Below, piece by piece: positions 23,548-34,565 of a stretch of DNA of 64,000 nt. This DNA comes from Argyresthia goedartella. Its lineage: Eukaryota; Arthropoda; Insecta; Lepidoptera; Argyresthiidae. A model generated the notes under the pieces. The model saw only the letters and a list, made by a program, of their open reading frames with translations. It had not been told where the DNA came from and searched no databases. The stretch covers positions 24,894,715 through 24,958,714 of the forward strand of contig OX463829.1 of the NCBI GenBank assembly GCA_949825045.1, given 5' to 3'. Position numbers and translations under genes: made by a program. Every line of letters begins with the position of its first letter. Positions within the stretch are counted from its first letter, which is position 1.

Positions 23548-23694
23548 CTGGCTGGTCACATAATTAAGGCCGCTTCATTGCTTATTTTTTTATTAAAATT
23601 TAAATAGAGATCTTTCTGTGGCTCTTTTGTTGTAGGTCACGATTCGTATAACTTTGGCTCCGTTTAGTGCTGTAAAAGTCTTAGGGTTATGGCT

Positions 23695-24235
23695 TCATAT
23701 GAAAACATTAGGGGAAAACTAAAAGCTGTGATAACTCTACAAGGAAAGTATTAATAAAACTTCATGAGAAGAGGTGTTCATTTAAAAAGATAGCCGACCA
23801 TCTGCAATGCTCAAAAACGATGGTTTCCTACTCTGTGAAGCAATTTGTCACTTATCAATCGCGAGTACCTCATCATCGGATTCGAATCATTAAACTCACT
23901 TTCCCAAAATGTGCACTTTTGTAAAGTGCAATTTTCGCAAAATTTACACTCCCAAAATATACACTTGATCATTTAGGGCACTTTCCCCGTAAGTACAAAA
24001 CAAAATCCTTTTAAAGGGTATAATGAGCTGAGAAAATAAAATTTTGTTAAAAATAACCGTTCAAAGCCGAGTAGGCGCGCACTATTCGAAGGCGTTCGGT
24101 AGAAAAAATGTTGCACGGAAGGATATCAAGGAAGGTGCTCATGTAGAAACGGTGCCATAGGCAAGCCCGGCCTGCATTTGCAAGAAGGTATGAAAACTGG
24201 ACAGTTAAACAGTGGATTTTTCTGACGAGACAAAA
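23695..24235 (+). pseudogene. Tc1 transposase N-terminal half (decayed)
   Basis: With several frameshifts and stops, the plus strand reads as the DNA-binding region (KLHEKRCSFKKIADHLQCSK), then ARTIRRRSVEKMLHGRISRK, CHRQARPAFARRYENWTVKQ and WIFSDET, whose Asp is the first catalytic residue. The LINE starts just after this point. Sequence at about 23905-24030 looks unrelated and may be a small insertion. Confidence 0.65.
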
Positions 24236-24237
24236 AA

Positions 24238-25414
24238 AAATCACAGCACTACCACGGCTCTGCTTAAAGTCACTGACGATATTCAATCGGCTATGGATCA
24301 GAAGCAGGTTACTTGCTTGATTTCAGTAGCGCCTTCAACTGCGTCGATTTCGATATCCTGGTTGAAATTCTAAAGTCGCTTAAAGTCTCCTCGCACTCTG
24401 CTCGCTGGTTTGACTCTTACCTGAGAGACCGCCAGCAGCGCATTAAGTCTGAGGAGATCTCCACGGACTGGGGTGAGCTCTCCACGGGTGTCCCTTTCTC
24501 CTCTCCTCTTCTCAATATTCATAAACTCCATGTCTGACGTTCTTACTTCTTCTTATCATCTCTACATAGATGACCTCCAAATATATCGGCACTTCTCTCC
24601 GTGTGATGTGAAACTGACTGTAGAGGCGTTGAATGCTGACCTCGACAACATCAGGAAATGGGCTATTTCATATGGGCTGCAAGTCAACCCGGGAAAATCT
24701 CAAGCCATGATTATGGGTACACGGCACTCGCTTAACTTATTACAGAATTCGCCCGTCGATACTGTATTATATGATGGTACCATAATTACTAACAGTGAGA
24801 AAGCTAAGAATCTTGGGGTTATATTTGACAACTTGCTGTCCTGGTCGCCCCATGTTTGTGAGGTTAGCAGACGAGTCTTTGCGTCATTCCACTCCCTCCA
24901 AAGATTGCAGTACTTCCTGCCACGGCAGACTAAAATCACTCTTGCTCAGTCCCTTCTACTACCTTTAATAGACTATGCGGATGTTTGTTGGGTCAGCGCG
25001 AACGAAGAACAACTGAACAAACTCGAACGACTTAAAAATCTCGGTATTCGGTTTATCTACGGGTTGCGCAAGTATGACCATGTCTCCTAGTATCGCAAGG
25101 AGCTAGAGTGGCTCCCGATCCGTCTTCGTCGTGACATGCACATTCTCTCCTATATGTTCAATATTTTGCGAAATCCTCTATACCCCACATATCTACGCCA
25201 ACGTTTTGACTTTCTTTTCCCCAGGGATAGCAATCCGAGATCCCACACGGTGTCTCTCCTTTCAACTCCTCGGCATAACACTGCCGCTTACGAACACTCG
25301 TTTAGGTTAAGGGCAATCCGACTGTGGAACGCACTTCCCTGCGCTATTAGGGAAAGTCCCTCAATTTTCACTTTTAAGAAAAGATTGAAAGTGCATTTCC
25401 TTTCTTTTCCGTAA
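24238..25414 (+). pseudogene. Truncated LINE reverse transcriptase
   Basis: Three frame segments make up the RT palm to C-terminus. First come HSTTTALLKV and LLDFSSAFNCVDFDILVEIL, with a small deletion near 24313. A second shift falls inside the GVPQG box (GVPFSSPLL against SLSPLLFSIFINSM). Then follow HLYIDDLQIY, where the usual YADD reads YIDD, NLGVIFDNLLSWSPHV and NKLERLKNLGIRFIYGLRKYD. TAG at 25088-25090 interrupts. The C-terminus PRHNTAAYEHSFRLRAIRLW and ALPCAIRESPSIFTFKKRLK ends at 25414. It is clearly non-functional. Confidence 0.8.
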
Positions 25415-25721
25415 AAGGTACCATATTTATGTAGGTATATGTTTGATTTATTATAGTTTATGTATGTTCATGCTATATATTGTATTTTATGTAGTTGAAG
25501 TATATTTTTTATTTTATATTTGGTATAGTTTATAATAATATTTATTTTGAAAGTAATTTTCGTCCGTATGTATAGTGTTATTGCGAACTAGGACTTTCCT
25601 GTATAATTAACTCTCCTGTCCTGCCTAGGTTTGCTGGAATAAATCTCTTGTTAGAGATAACCTCGCCTTTGCTTATTACATTTCTTTTAATTGTCTGTAA
25701 CCTTATATTATCTATGCACAG

Positions 25722-26267
25722 TGTTCAGGCTTCTCGGCACCTAATGACCTCGTAGGGGCCCATCAGCTACGAGGTAGCGTAGCGATCAGATGCCAAGAAG
25801 TGTGAACGTCGGCGATTCACCGAGCTAATACTTATGGAGTCGATCTAACCTGGTCTGTGCTTCGTTCCCGTCAAACTCCTGTCTCTCTGCAAGGCCCGGG
25901 TGCACCCTAGGCTCTTCTTGGTAGACAGGTTCTTCAGCCAACCAGGTATGGCTGGCAGGCCAGCTTCGACGAGCACAGTGTTCCAACACAGGTTATGTTA
26001 CGTGGGAAAAACCAATCGGCCACGTAAATGCGAACTTTATCTGGTTCGGGGAATCACAACACACTCAGCTATCTAGACAATCCTGAGGGAACCCCGAATA
26101 CAATTCCAGATGGCTTGCGATTTAAATTCAATACCCTAATCAATACGCGTTACATCGCGAGGGCTTTCCGTCTGTCAGTTGTCAAAAAACTGCTAGGTTG
26201 GCAGCAACGTCAAATTCAAAATGGCCGTTCCGAAACCATCGATCGAATATCGATTTGGAATCGAACA
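25722..26267 (-). repeat. BEL 3' LTR
   Basis: It is the 546-bp partner of 37038-37583, differing at about four sites. It is the 3' LTR in element orientation. Confidence 0.92.
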
Positions 26268-26299
26268 ATCACCCGCCCGGACAGGCACCCACCTGTCCC

Positions 26300-26735
26300 C
26301 TAATCTACGGGCAGCCGAGACAACGTTGCTACCGCTCGTTTTAGAACCGAGCCTCCTACTAGAACCTCTGCAGACCGGGGGGTCCCGTCCTTGCCAGGGA
26401 ACAAGTTAACAATGCGCCCCCTGCGCCAACGTAGTGGCGGTAGGTTAGCATCCTTAACCAGAACGAGGTCACCAACACTAGGGGGGCTGGTTTTGTCAGT
26501 CCACTTAAGGCGCTGTTGTAAGATATGCAGATACTCGAGCGACCAACGCTTCCAGAAATTCTGAGTAAACTGCTGCAACATCTGGTACCTTGACAACCGA
26601 TACAATTTCACTCCCTCGAAGGGGTGCTCGGGCAACGCGTTAAGTGGCTGTCCTATCAAGAAATGGCCTGGGGTCAAAGCCTCCAGGTCATTTGGATCCG
26701 AGCTGAGCGGACACAACGGTCGCGAATTGAGAACG
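26300..26735 (-). pseudogene. BEL pol C-terminus (DUF5641-like), separated by Copia insertion
   Basis: The frame reads SRPLCPLSSDPNDLEALTPG, HFLIGQPLNALPEHPFEG, WSLEYLHILQQRLKWTD and GDLVLVKDANLPPLRWRRGR. This is the conserved tail after the BEL integrase, related to chromodomain-like endings that help targeting. If the Copia and its duplicated 5 bp are removed, it is in frame with the integrase at 33382-33977. It ends with a stop at 26300. Confidence 0.85.
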
Positions 26736-26903
26736 TGTTGGAGGTTTCATTGTAGCCTCCTTGCTTTAATCCTGGCCAACTTCGTAGTGTAATGACTTAA
26801 CTGTCATTGTCACTCTTGTGAATGTCGTATTCTTCATCCTATGTGCTGAATAAACTCTGGGTTATATTTTTACAAATATGTGGTTTAATTATCAAATACA
26901 TTA
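26736..26903 (+). repeat. Copia 5' LTR
   Basis: 168 bp, identical by eye to 33209-33376. It contains AATAAA (in GCTGAATAAACTC), a likely poly(A) signal. Confidence 0.92.
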
Positions 26904-28563
26904 GGTTATGGTTCCGCAGAAATAGTATAACGTTCTAATAAATATGTCGGAAAGTAAGAATCAAAATTTTTCACATGAAAAATTACGTGGACGGGAAAAT
27001 TACGTCGAATGGAAATTTGTAATGAAAAATGCATTGATTCACGACAATTTATGGATCTGTATCAGTGGTTACGGTGCGGATGATAAAACAACGTCCGAGG
27101 TGAGAAATCGACGTGATGAAATAGCTAAATCTAAAATTTGCTTGGCCGTCGAAAAGTCATGTTTTTCTCATTTAATGTCGGCGGAGACGGCAAAAGAAGC
27201 CTGGAATGCACTGGAACGTGCTTATGATGATAAGGGACTCGGTTCAAGAGTAAGAACTCTCCAGAACTTATGCGCTGTCAAATTTGAAAACTTCGCGAAC
27301 ATGGAAGCTTACGTCAATGAAGTTTTGTCATTAGCACAGCAATTGGCGAACATGAACAAGCCTGTTGACGACGAGTTTCTTGGTGCGCTGATGCTCAAAG
27401 GTTTACCGACAGAGTATGAGCCTATGATCATGGCACTAGAGCATTCGGGAGCTGCCATCACATCTGATCTAGTCAAATCCAAACTGCTACAGGATCAACG
27501 TTGGACTACTCGTGGAGATTCGAGTGAGTGTTTATATTCTACCAGAAAAGGCACTACTACGAGTGACTCCTGGACGAGAAAAGCGCAGCAGCACAAGGGA
27601 GAAGCAAAAGCGAAGGATAGTTCTGATCGAAAGAGAGAACCGTGGTGCTGGAAATGCAGACAGAAAGGACATCTGAAGAAAGACTGTCGGAACGAGAAGA
27701 GTTCCTCAGGAAACTTTGTGTTGACAGCATTCAGTACTAGTACGGGCTCGGAATCTTCGTGGTACATAGACTCAGGTGCGACAAATTGCATGACTGGCAG
27801 GCGCGATTTGCTGACAGACTTTAAATCGCGTGGTGGTTTCGTCACCATTGCTAGTGGAGAGAAACTTCAGTGTACAGGCATAGGTAACGTTATGTTGTCG
27901 GATGACACGACGTTGAATGACGTGTTGTTTATACCTAAGCTGTCTGTGAATCTTATATCTGTTTCCCAATTGATTAAGAACGGCTGTACTGTAAATTTTG
28001 ATACTAAGGGTTGTACAATTTCAAATTTGAGCGATGTTTTGATTAAGGCAAATGACGTAGGAGGTGCATATAAACTTCAGACCTGCAGTCTAAGGGCGAA
28101 TTTAACGATTAGCACTGCAACTTGGCATCAAAGACTTGGTCACTTAAGCGGCCATAATATGAAGCTTTTGAGGCAGGGACTTGCTAATGACATTAGTTTT
28201 CAGGAGGACCCTTGTAAAGATGTTGCTTGTGAGGTTTGTTTGAAAGGAAAGCAAGCCCGTTTTCCTTTTCCTAGCAATCCTGAGAAGTCTGTGGCTGCAA
28301 AACGGTTGGATTTAATCCATACCGATTTGTGTGGTCCGTTGCCGGTGAATTCGCTTGGATGCAAGAGGTACACACGACAAAGAAGATCGGTTTGCAGGGC
28401 ACACAAACACCAGTCTTTGTGTGCGTAACGTTGCCAATAGCTACGATTAGCAATGCACACTAACACAGTATTCGTGTTAATGTCGCGTCTGTGTGCGTTT
28501 TTCTGATCCCATACATTCATTGATTATGACGCAAGTTTTCACAGCTTTATGCAAAGTAGTCGA

Positions 28564-28632
28564 TAGCCTAGTGGATTAGGTGCTAGAATTACGATATGTA
28601 GATAAAGGTTCGATCCCTCAAAGGAAATTATT
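28564..28632 (+). other. tRNA-like module, left subterminal region of Tc1
   Basis: An A-box-like TAGCCTAGTGG is followed 32 nt later by a B-box-like GGTTCGATCCC. It starts about 193 bp inside the left end. It resembles the head of a tRNA-derived SINE rather than a functional tRNA. Confidence 0.5.
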
Positions 28633-28873
28633 TTTTAGAAGCTACGAGTATTATTAAATTCACATAGCATCGAATATAAATTGATTACAATTGTTTAACC
28701 AAACTAGAGTTCGAAGAGTTGTAAACTTGCCCGGTAAAAAGGCCATAGTCTACCTTCTTTATTTAAAATGTAACAGCTACCCTCTTTAAAATTGTTTTGC
28801 GTCTGCGCGCTCTCAGCATTAGTTGTATTGCATTTCGTTCCTTGTAAATTGTGATTGAGATTTGTTATCTATC

Positions 28874-29984
28874 ATGGAAAGTCATCTATCCACTTTTAAA
28901 AAGGCGGAAATCATTGTTTTGTATGAACAAAACATTTCAATTAGCGAGATAGCACGACGTTTAATGATATCGGTGAGTTATGCATATAAAAAATAAATTT
29001 GAAGGTTTTTTATAAATTATGATTATAATTATACCTTGTGTTACTACTTCATTGTATTTTTTTCTTATTTTACAGAGAAGAACAGTGCAACTGTGGGTTC
29101 ATAGGTATGCAGATTCTGGACATGTTGAAAGTCGTCGACCAGGCCCACAGCCTGTAGCCTACACAGCTGCATCTGATCGCCATCGCGACATCATTGCAGC
29201 GCATAACAGCAATCCGTTTGCCAGCACCCGGTCTACGGCGACACTTCATAATGTAACACTACAAACAGTTCGCAATCACTTACGAGCTGATGGTTTAAGA
29301 TGTCGGAGACCAGCGAAGAAGATTATGATGTCTAATGAGCATCGTGAAGACAGAGTGCGGTTTGCCCGTGAATATTTGGACTTTGATTGGTGTAATAATG
29401 TTGTTGTTTTTAGTGATGAAAAGACTTTTAGATCAGACAAGGATGGGCGTAAAATACTGTGGAGAAGAAATAATGAACGATATAGTTTAGCAAACATTCT
29501 ACCGTGCAGGTGTAGTGGCCGTATTACTTTGGGATATTGGGGATGGATGTCGTCGATGGGCCCCGGTGAATTAGTGCAAGTGAGTGCTCGCAACACTGCT
29601 CAAGGATACTTGGATATTTTACAGAACGTCATGTTACCAACCGTACGAACTGTATATCCGGATGAGCATATATACTTTGTCCATGACAATTGCGCTGTGC
29701 ATCGCGCCCATATTGTGCAAGAATGGTTTAACAAGCAAGAATCCTTGACAGTTATTGACTGGCCTTCTAAAAGCCCTGATTTAAACCCCATCGAAAATCT
29801 ATGGGGACATATGGTGCTCAATTGGGATCCATCGAATGTGAGATCTAGGTCTAATTTAGATGAAGTTGTTACTTCAACCTGGGAGATAATGCGAGGCACT
29901 GACATGTGTTGGAATATGGTCACTGGCATGAGAAGTAGACTACAACAAATAATAGTAAGAGAAGGAGCTCCACTAAGATATTAA
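28874..29984 (+). CDS. Tc1-like transposase (335 aa, 2 exons, DD35E)
   Basis: Exon 1 is 28874-28972, intron 28973-29075 (GTGAGT..TTACAG), exon 2 29076-29984; phases agree. The N-terminal helix-turn-helix spans the intron (ISISEIARRLMIS, then RRTVQLWVHRYADSG), followed by SRRPGPQ (GRPR-like hook). A second HTH is near TLQTVRNHLRADGL. Catalytic residues: Asp in VFSDEKTF, Asp in FVHDNCAVH and Glu in SPDLNPIENLWG. I count 35 residues between the last two, thus DD35E, against DD34E for classical Tc1. From memory this spacing defines the Traveler group. Length is normal for the family and I find no lesion, so the enzyme could be active. It moves the element by cut and paste into TA sites. Confidence 0.92.
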
Positions 29985-30258
29985 ATAAAACATAACCATT
30001 AATATGTGAAAGCTTTGTGTTATCATAAGATAAGGTGATTTATATGTCTATGATGTTATTGCTACTCAGGTTAGAAGTTATCACATAATTTCTAATTGCT
30101 TAGCATGTTGATTCATAGCTTATATATCATCAACTGCGACATCTGTCCTTGTCTGACTAAAACTAAAATAAGTAAATTAAGTGTAGTTTATTATAACAAA
30201 CTAGTAATAAATTATTATTAGGACGAAATATAATTTTGTTTTATTATGAAAAAAATAA

Positions 30259-30363
30259 GGCTGGTTTCACCACATGCTGATAAAGCCTATCTGTCAAATA
30301 ACGCCATACAAAAATCTAAGTTTAACTGGCAGATAGGCTTCATCAGCAGTGGTGAAACCGGCC
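30259..30363. mobile_element. 105-bp palindromic MITE inside the Tc1 element
   Basis: The left arm starts GGCTGGTTTCACCACATGCT and the right arm ends AGCAGTGGTGAAACCGGCC. The arms run about 40 bp with few mismatches (both contain the GCCTATCTG segment or its complement). Confidence 0.75.
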
Positions 30364-30443
30364 CTTAATCTAGAATAAATATTTGGTCTGATCAATAATA
30401 ATTAAAAAAAAGTATCTAAAAAAAAACATCACCATGCTTTTTC

Positions 30444-30525
30444 CCTCCTTGATAGAGGATCGAACTCAATACCTCAAAGTCATTAGTCTGGCATCTAACC
30501 CGTTGGGCTATCGTCCACTCTGTAG
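30444..30525 (-). other. tRNA-like module, right subterminal region of Tc1
   Basis: On the minus strand, A-box-like TAGCCCAACGG is followed 32-33 nt later by GAGTTCGATCC. It starts about 211 bp inside the right end, in inverted orientation to the left module, to which it is related in sequence. Confidence 0.5.
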
Positions 30526-33208
30526 GAAGCGGTAAAAACTAGTCTTATATTCAACGAAGACACATAGTGATTGTATGCTCAGACAGTATTATAATATCTG
30601 TGACTGTGCTGTGACGACCAATGTAACGCACACACATTCAAGTCAGCGATTCGTGTCGCAACGTTACGCACACAAAGAGTGGCATTTGTGTGCCCTGCAA
30701 ACCGAACTTCTTTGCCGATTGTACATCCTGACGTTCTTGGATGATCATTCGAGAAAGGTGTTCGTGTACTTCCTGAAGCGTAAGAGCGAGGTTAGTGAAT
30801 ACACTAAAAACTTTATTAAGCTAGTGGAAACACAAACTGGTGATAAAGTCAAGGTTTTGAGGTCGGATAACGGGACGGAGTATGTAAATAGGGACCTTGA
30901 AGACTTTTTGAAGGGTAAGGGAATTGTCCACCAGGTAACTGTGCCGTACAGTCCGCAACAGAATGCCTGCGCGGAGCGGCTGAACAGGACGCTCCTGGAA
31001 AAAGTAAGGTGCCTGTTATACACTTCAAACATAGACCACAAATTTTGGGCAGAAGCTGCCAACACTGCAGCTCATTTAGTGAATGTGTCACCTTCGAAAA
31101 GGCTCTCGGGGAAAACTCCTGAGGAGGCCTGGACCGGTAAAAAGGTGAGCTTGAAACACTTACGAGTGTTTGGCTGCGAAGCTTATGCTCACATTGATAA
31201 AGTGAAGCGGAATAAGCTTGAACCAAAGAGCAAGCGTTGTATATTTCTTGGATATGAGAACAATGGGTATAGGCTCTACGATTTGGCGAAAAATGAAGTT
31301 TTTCGTAGTCGTGACGTTGTTTTCAATGAAACAATCTTTCCAGGTGTCAAGAGCAAGCGGTCCGTGGAGATATTCTTTCCGACAAGTGACGACGGTGTCA
31401 TTGATGACGAGAGTCACGAGGAAGATGAGCCAGAGGTTGAGCTTGAGGCGGAGAATGCGGAGTTACCGTTCCCACAGAATGTAAAGATTCAGGTTGAGGC
31501 GGAGAGGCCGTCAGCGCCTGAAGTTTGGTTCGAAACGAGCAGGTACCGAGCTCATCTACTGATACAGGCGGTAGACCACGGGAGCCACATGCAGATGGAC
31601 CTGCCTTTAATTTACGGCCTAGAATACCGAGGACAATGTCTGCACTCGAGATAGAGTTGAATGAGCCGACAACTGTCAAGGAGGCTTTGCAATCGAGCGA
31701 TAGCAAGCTATGGCGGCAAGCTATGCAAGACGAGATTGACTCATTCAATAAGCATGAAGCTTGGGAGCTCGTTGACAGACCGGCGGATAAGAACATTGTC
31801 AAGAATCGGTGGCTGTTTAAAATTAAACGCGACGTGAATGGAAAAATAGCGTGTTACAGAGCGCGATTAGTTGCGAAGGGGTTTACCCAAAAGTTCGGAA
31901 TTGACTACTTGGATACGTACTCTCCAGTTGTTCGGCATAGTTCGTTGAGAATGTTGCTGTCTCTTGCGGTGGAGCTAGATCTGAAGATTGATCATCTTGA
32001 CGTCAAAACTGCCTTCTTGAATGGTAACTTGAGCGAGGAGATTTATATGTCACAGCCGGAAGGATTCATAAGACAAGGCGATGAGCATAAAGTCTACAGA
32101 CTCAAGAAAGCCGTGTACGGTTTAAAGCAGGCGTCTCGTGCCTGGTACGATAAGGTAAAGCAAGTTTTACTCAAAGAGAAGTTCACGCAGAGTAAGCATG
32201 AGAGCTGCATCTTCAGTCGTCGAGTGGGTAAGCGAACCATTATTATCGCACTATATGTAGATGATTTTTTCGTTTTCTACGATTGTGACGAGCTTGCTAA
32301 AAAGCTGTAAACGTCATTGAAGGCTCACTTTACTATTAAGGAGTTAGGTGAGGTTAAACATATGCTAGGCATTAAAGTAGATCGTACTAGTAGTGAGTTG
32401 AAGCTGAGTCAGAAAAACTATATTGAAAAGTTGCTTGAACGTTTCGGTATGAGCGACTGTAAAGGCGCAAAGACGCCCTTGGACGTAGGTCTGAAGTTTT
32501 CTGATAGCACTAACCACGATAGTAGATTACCATATCAGGAATTGATAGGATCTTTAATGTACTTGTCTGTGACATCTAGACCTGACATTTCATTTGCTGT
32601 AAGTTTTCTTAGTCAGTATAATACCCGCTACACAGCGGAACATTTTGCTGCGGCCAAACGTGTGTTGCGTTATTTGAAAAGCACAATGAATTTGGGTCTT
32701 GTGTACAGGAAAAATGTTGAGCATGATAAGTTTCGTGTTTATGGTTTTACCGATGCTGATTGGGCTAACAGAGCCGATCGTAAATCATACACGGGATATA
32801 TCTATAAACTAGGTAGGAATGTAATTTCCTGGGGTTGTTACAAACAATCTTGTATCGCACTTTCGTCTACCGAGGCGGAGTACATAGCTTTGTCTGAAGC
32901 GGCCAAAGAGGCGGTATACGTCCGTGCGGTTCTTACTGAATTAACAGGTCAGAGCAACACTGTAACCCTGTATAGTGATAATCAGTCTGCGGCGAAGCTT
33001 GCCACTAATCCGGTTTTTCATAAACGGTCTAAGCACGTAGACATTAGGTATCACTATATTCGTGAGGCTGTTGACAATGAAGTCATTAAGTTGTCATATA
33101 TGCCTACAGAGCAGATGACTGCTGATGTGCTCACGAAGGCACTGCCTACTTGTAAGCACCAGTCGTTTGTTCAAGATATGCTGGAAGTCGTCCAAGATTA
33201 AGAGGGCG

Positions 33209-33376
33209 TGTTGGAGGTTTCATTGTAGCCTCCTTGCTTTAATCCTGGCCAACTTCGTAGTGTAATGACTTAACTGTCATTGTCACTCTTGTGAATGTCG
33301 TATTCTTCATCCTATGTGCTGAATAAACTCTGGGTTATATTTTTACAAATATGTGGTTTAATTATCAAATACATTA
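33209..33376 (+). repeat. Copia 3' LTR
   Basis: 168 bp, identical by eye to the 5' LTR. Confidence 0.92.
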
Positions 33377-33381
33377 GAACG

Positions 33382-33977
33382 GCCTCGATCTTACAAAACA
33401 ATGTCGCGAGCTCCTCAAAAGTCAGCGCGGTCTGACCTACTATACGCCCCAAGTGCGTCTTAGCTGACTTAACTACGGCCTCAAAAATCCCACCCCAGTG
33501 GGGGCAACTCGGTGGGCTGAAGGTCCACTGTATACCCCGACGGGAGAGGGCCGTTCCAATATCCACTTTATTTACATTCAAAAAGTTGACTATCTCTCGT
33601 AAGCATCGTTCCGCACCGATGTAGTTAGTGCCGTTATCAGAGCGGATCAAAGTTGGAAGTCCCCTTCGAGAAACAAACCTATCCAAACAAGCAATGAAAG
33701 CCTCTGTCGAGAGATCAGCAACGAGCTCGAGATGTACCGCCTTGGTGGATAAACAAACAAACACACATAGGTACGCCTTGTATTGCCCCTTCTGGGTAAC
33801 ATGCACGGCCGCTCTGGGGCCATGATCCGAAGATACTACTACATGGCTGTGGGGCCAGTCCGATTCTCTCTTGGCAAGCCAGGGTGGTCCCCACCACAAA
33901 TGGTGTGTAACGAGTTCAGGAGCCCGACATCCCCTGGATGCACAATCAGACGGGTTCAATTCTCCTGGTACATGTCT
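33382..33977 (-). pseudogene. BEL integrase
   Basis: In frame with the PR/RNase H block upstream, after a TAG at 33978-33980 that replaces the Trp expected in PLTWRHVPG. Motifs: HVPGELNPSDCASRG, HHLWWGPPWL, YKAYLCVFVCLSTKAVHLEL (core, first Asp region changed to V/C), TLIRSDNGTNYIGA (second Asp) and PSCPHWGGIFEAVVKSAKTH (Glu). The Copia begins after KIEAVL. A BEL integrase normally shows F-V-C-x-T-K-A-x-H-L-E, as here. Confidence 0.85.
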
Positions 33978-33980
33978 CTA

Positions 33981-34565
33981 GGTCAGTGGGACCTCAGACG
34001 ACACAATCTGGGAGACACGGTTCGCAACAAAAACCTCTAAGTTATGGACCGAAGCCTTCAGCCAGCACAAAACAATCTGGCTGTCCGTCCACGCGTACAC
34101 CGTATCCTCCAAAACCACTGACCCACGCAACACTGTTAGAGTGTGATTCAAAGGTTTGGTCAAAAGAGCAGCCCCGGACAGTTCCAGTTTTGGAATCGTC
34201 ATCCTTGTCCGAATAGGCGCTACCTTGCTTTTTGCCAAAACCAAACGCACGTCGACCTCCCCGGTGGAGGTGACGGTTCCCAAATAAACCGCTGCCGCAA
34301 ACCCTCGTTCAGAGGCATCACAAAACCCGTGAAGGGTTGCCCTGTAATCCCCAGCAGGGACCAATTTCCTCGGCAGCGATACATTATTTATATTGAGGCC
34401 CAACCATTTTGCTAAATCATTCGATACAATGCAGCCCTGAGCTCCAGAATCTAATAGGGCGCGAACGTATGTTGGGTTGCCCGCCAAATCCCAAACAAGC
34501 ACAGAGGCGATCGGTAACACCACCGTCTCCGGTTGGGGGGCAACAATTTGTTGGGCCGCAAATTC
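33981..34565 (-). pseudogene. BEL protease joined to RNase H region, RT missing
   Basis: The protease block (VRALLDSGAQGCIVSNDLAK) runs through NNVSLPRKLVPAGDYRATLH directly into the block after the RT (GFCDASERGFAAAVYLGTVT, RMTIPKLELSGAALLTKPLN, VYAWTDSQIVLCWLKAS). The whole RT is absent, yet the reading frame is kept across the junction. The piece follows gag in frame after a TAG at 34566-34568. Such a copy can only move if RT is supplied by another element. Confidence 0.85.

Larger units (their letters stand above)
28371..30721 (+). mobile_element. Tc1-like DD35E transposon nested in Copia
   Basis: Terminal repeats of roughly 60 bp: CACACGACAAAGAAG at the left and CTTCTTTGCCGATTG at the right, both continuing into CGGTTTGCAGGGCACACAAA and TTTGTGTGCGTAACGTTGC on the respective strand. 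The TA target is duplicated at 28369-28370 and 30722-30723. Removing it restores the Copia integrase reading frame (KRY/ILTFLDD). It carries one two-exon transposase gene, a tRNA-like module near each end and a small MITE. Confidence 0.93.
26944..33201 (+). pseudogene. Copia gag-pol (interrupted by Tc1, one frameshift, one stop)
   Basis: A single gag-pol frame starts at ATG 26944. Gag is of the UBN2 type, with a CCHC knuckle (CWKCRQKGHLKKDC). Protease is WYIDSGATNCMTG. The pre-integrase zinc region is HQRLGHLSGHNM..CEVCLKGK. After the Tc1 insertion (28369-30723) come the integrase core (FLDDHSRKVFVYFL, RSDNGTEYVN, PQQNACAERLNRTLLEK), the RT (VKNRWLFKIKRDVNGKI, DVKTAFLNGNL, ALYVDDFFVFYD) and RNase H (TDADWANRADRKSYTGY, SSTEAEYIALSEA). 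A frameshift lies at about 31525-31545, and TAA at 32308-32310. The shift caused by the Tc1 is exactly what its length predicts. The protein would copy and integrate the element if intact. Confidence 0.9.
26736..33376 (+). mobile_element. Ty1/copia LTR retrotransposon nested in BEL
   Basis: LTRs at 26736-26903 and 33209-33376 (168 bp) look identical. The target duplication is GAACG (26731-26735 and 33377-33381). The LTR begins TGTTGG and ends ATTA, so not with the usual CA. A primer site starts directly after the left LTR (GGTTATGGTTCCGCAG). A purine stretch AAGAGGGCG precedes the right LTR. Its own length is about 4.3 kb once the nested Tc1 (28371-30721 plus TA) is removed. Confidence 0.93.

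Noticed and set aside
28564..28632. Functional tRNA gene
   Set aside because: A and B boxes are present but I cannot form a good acceptor stem and anticodon arm; it is SINE-like or part of the Tc1 end.
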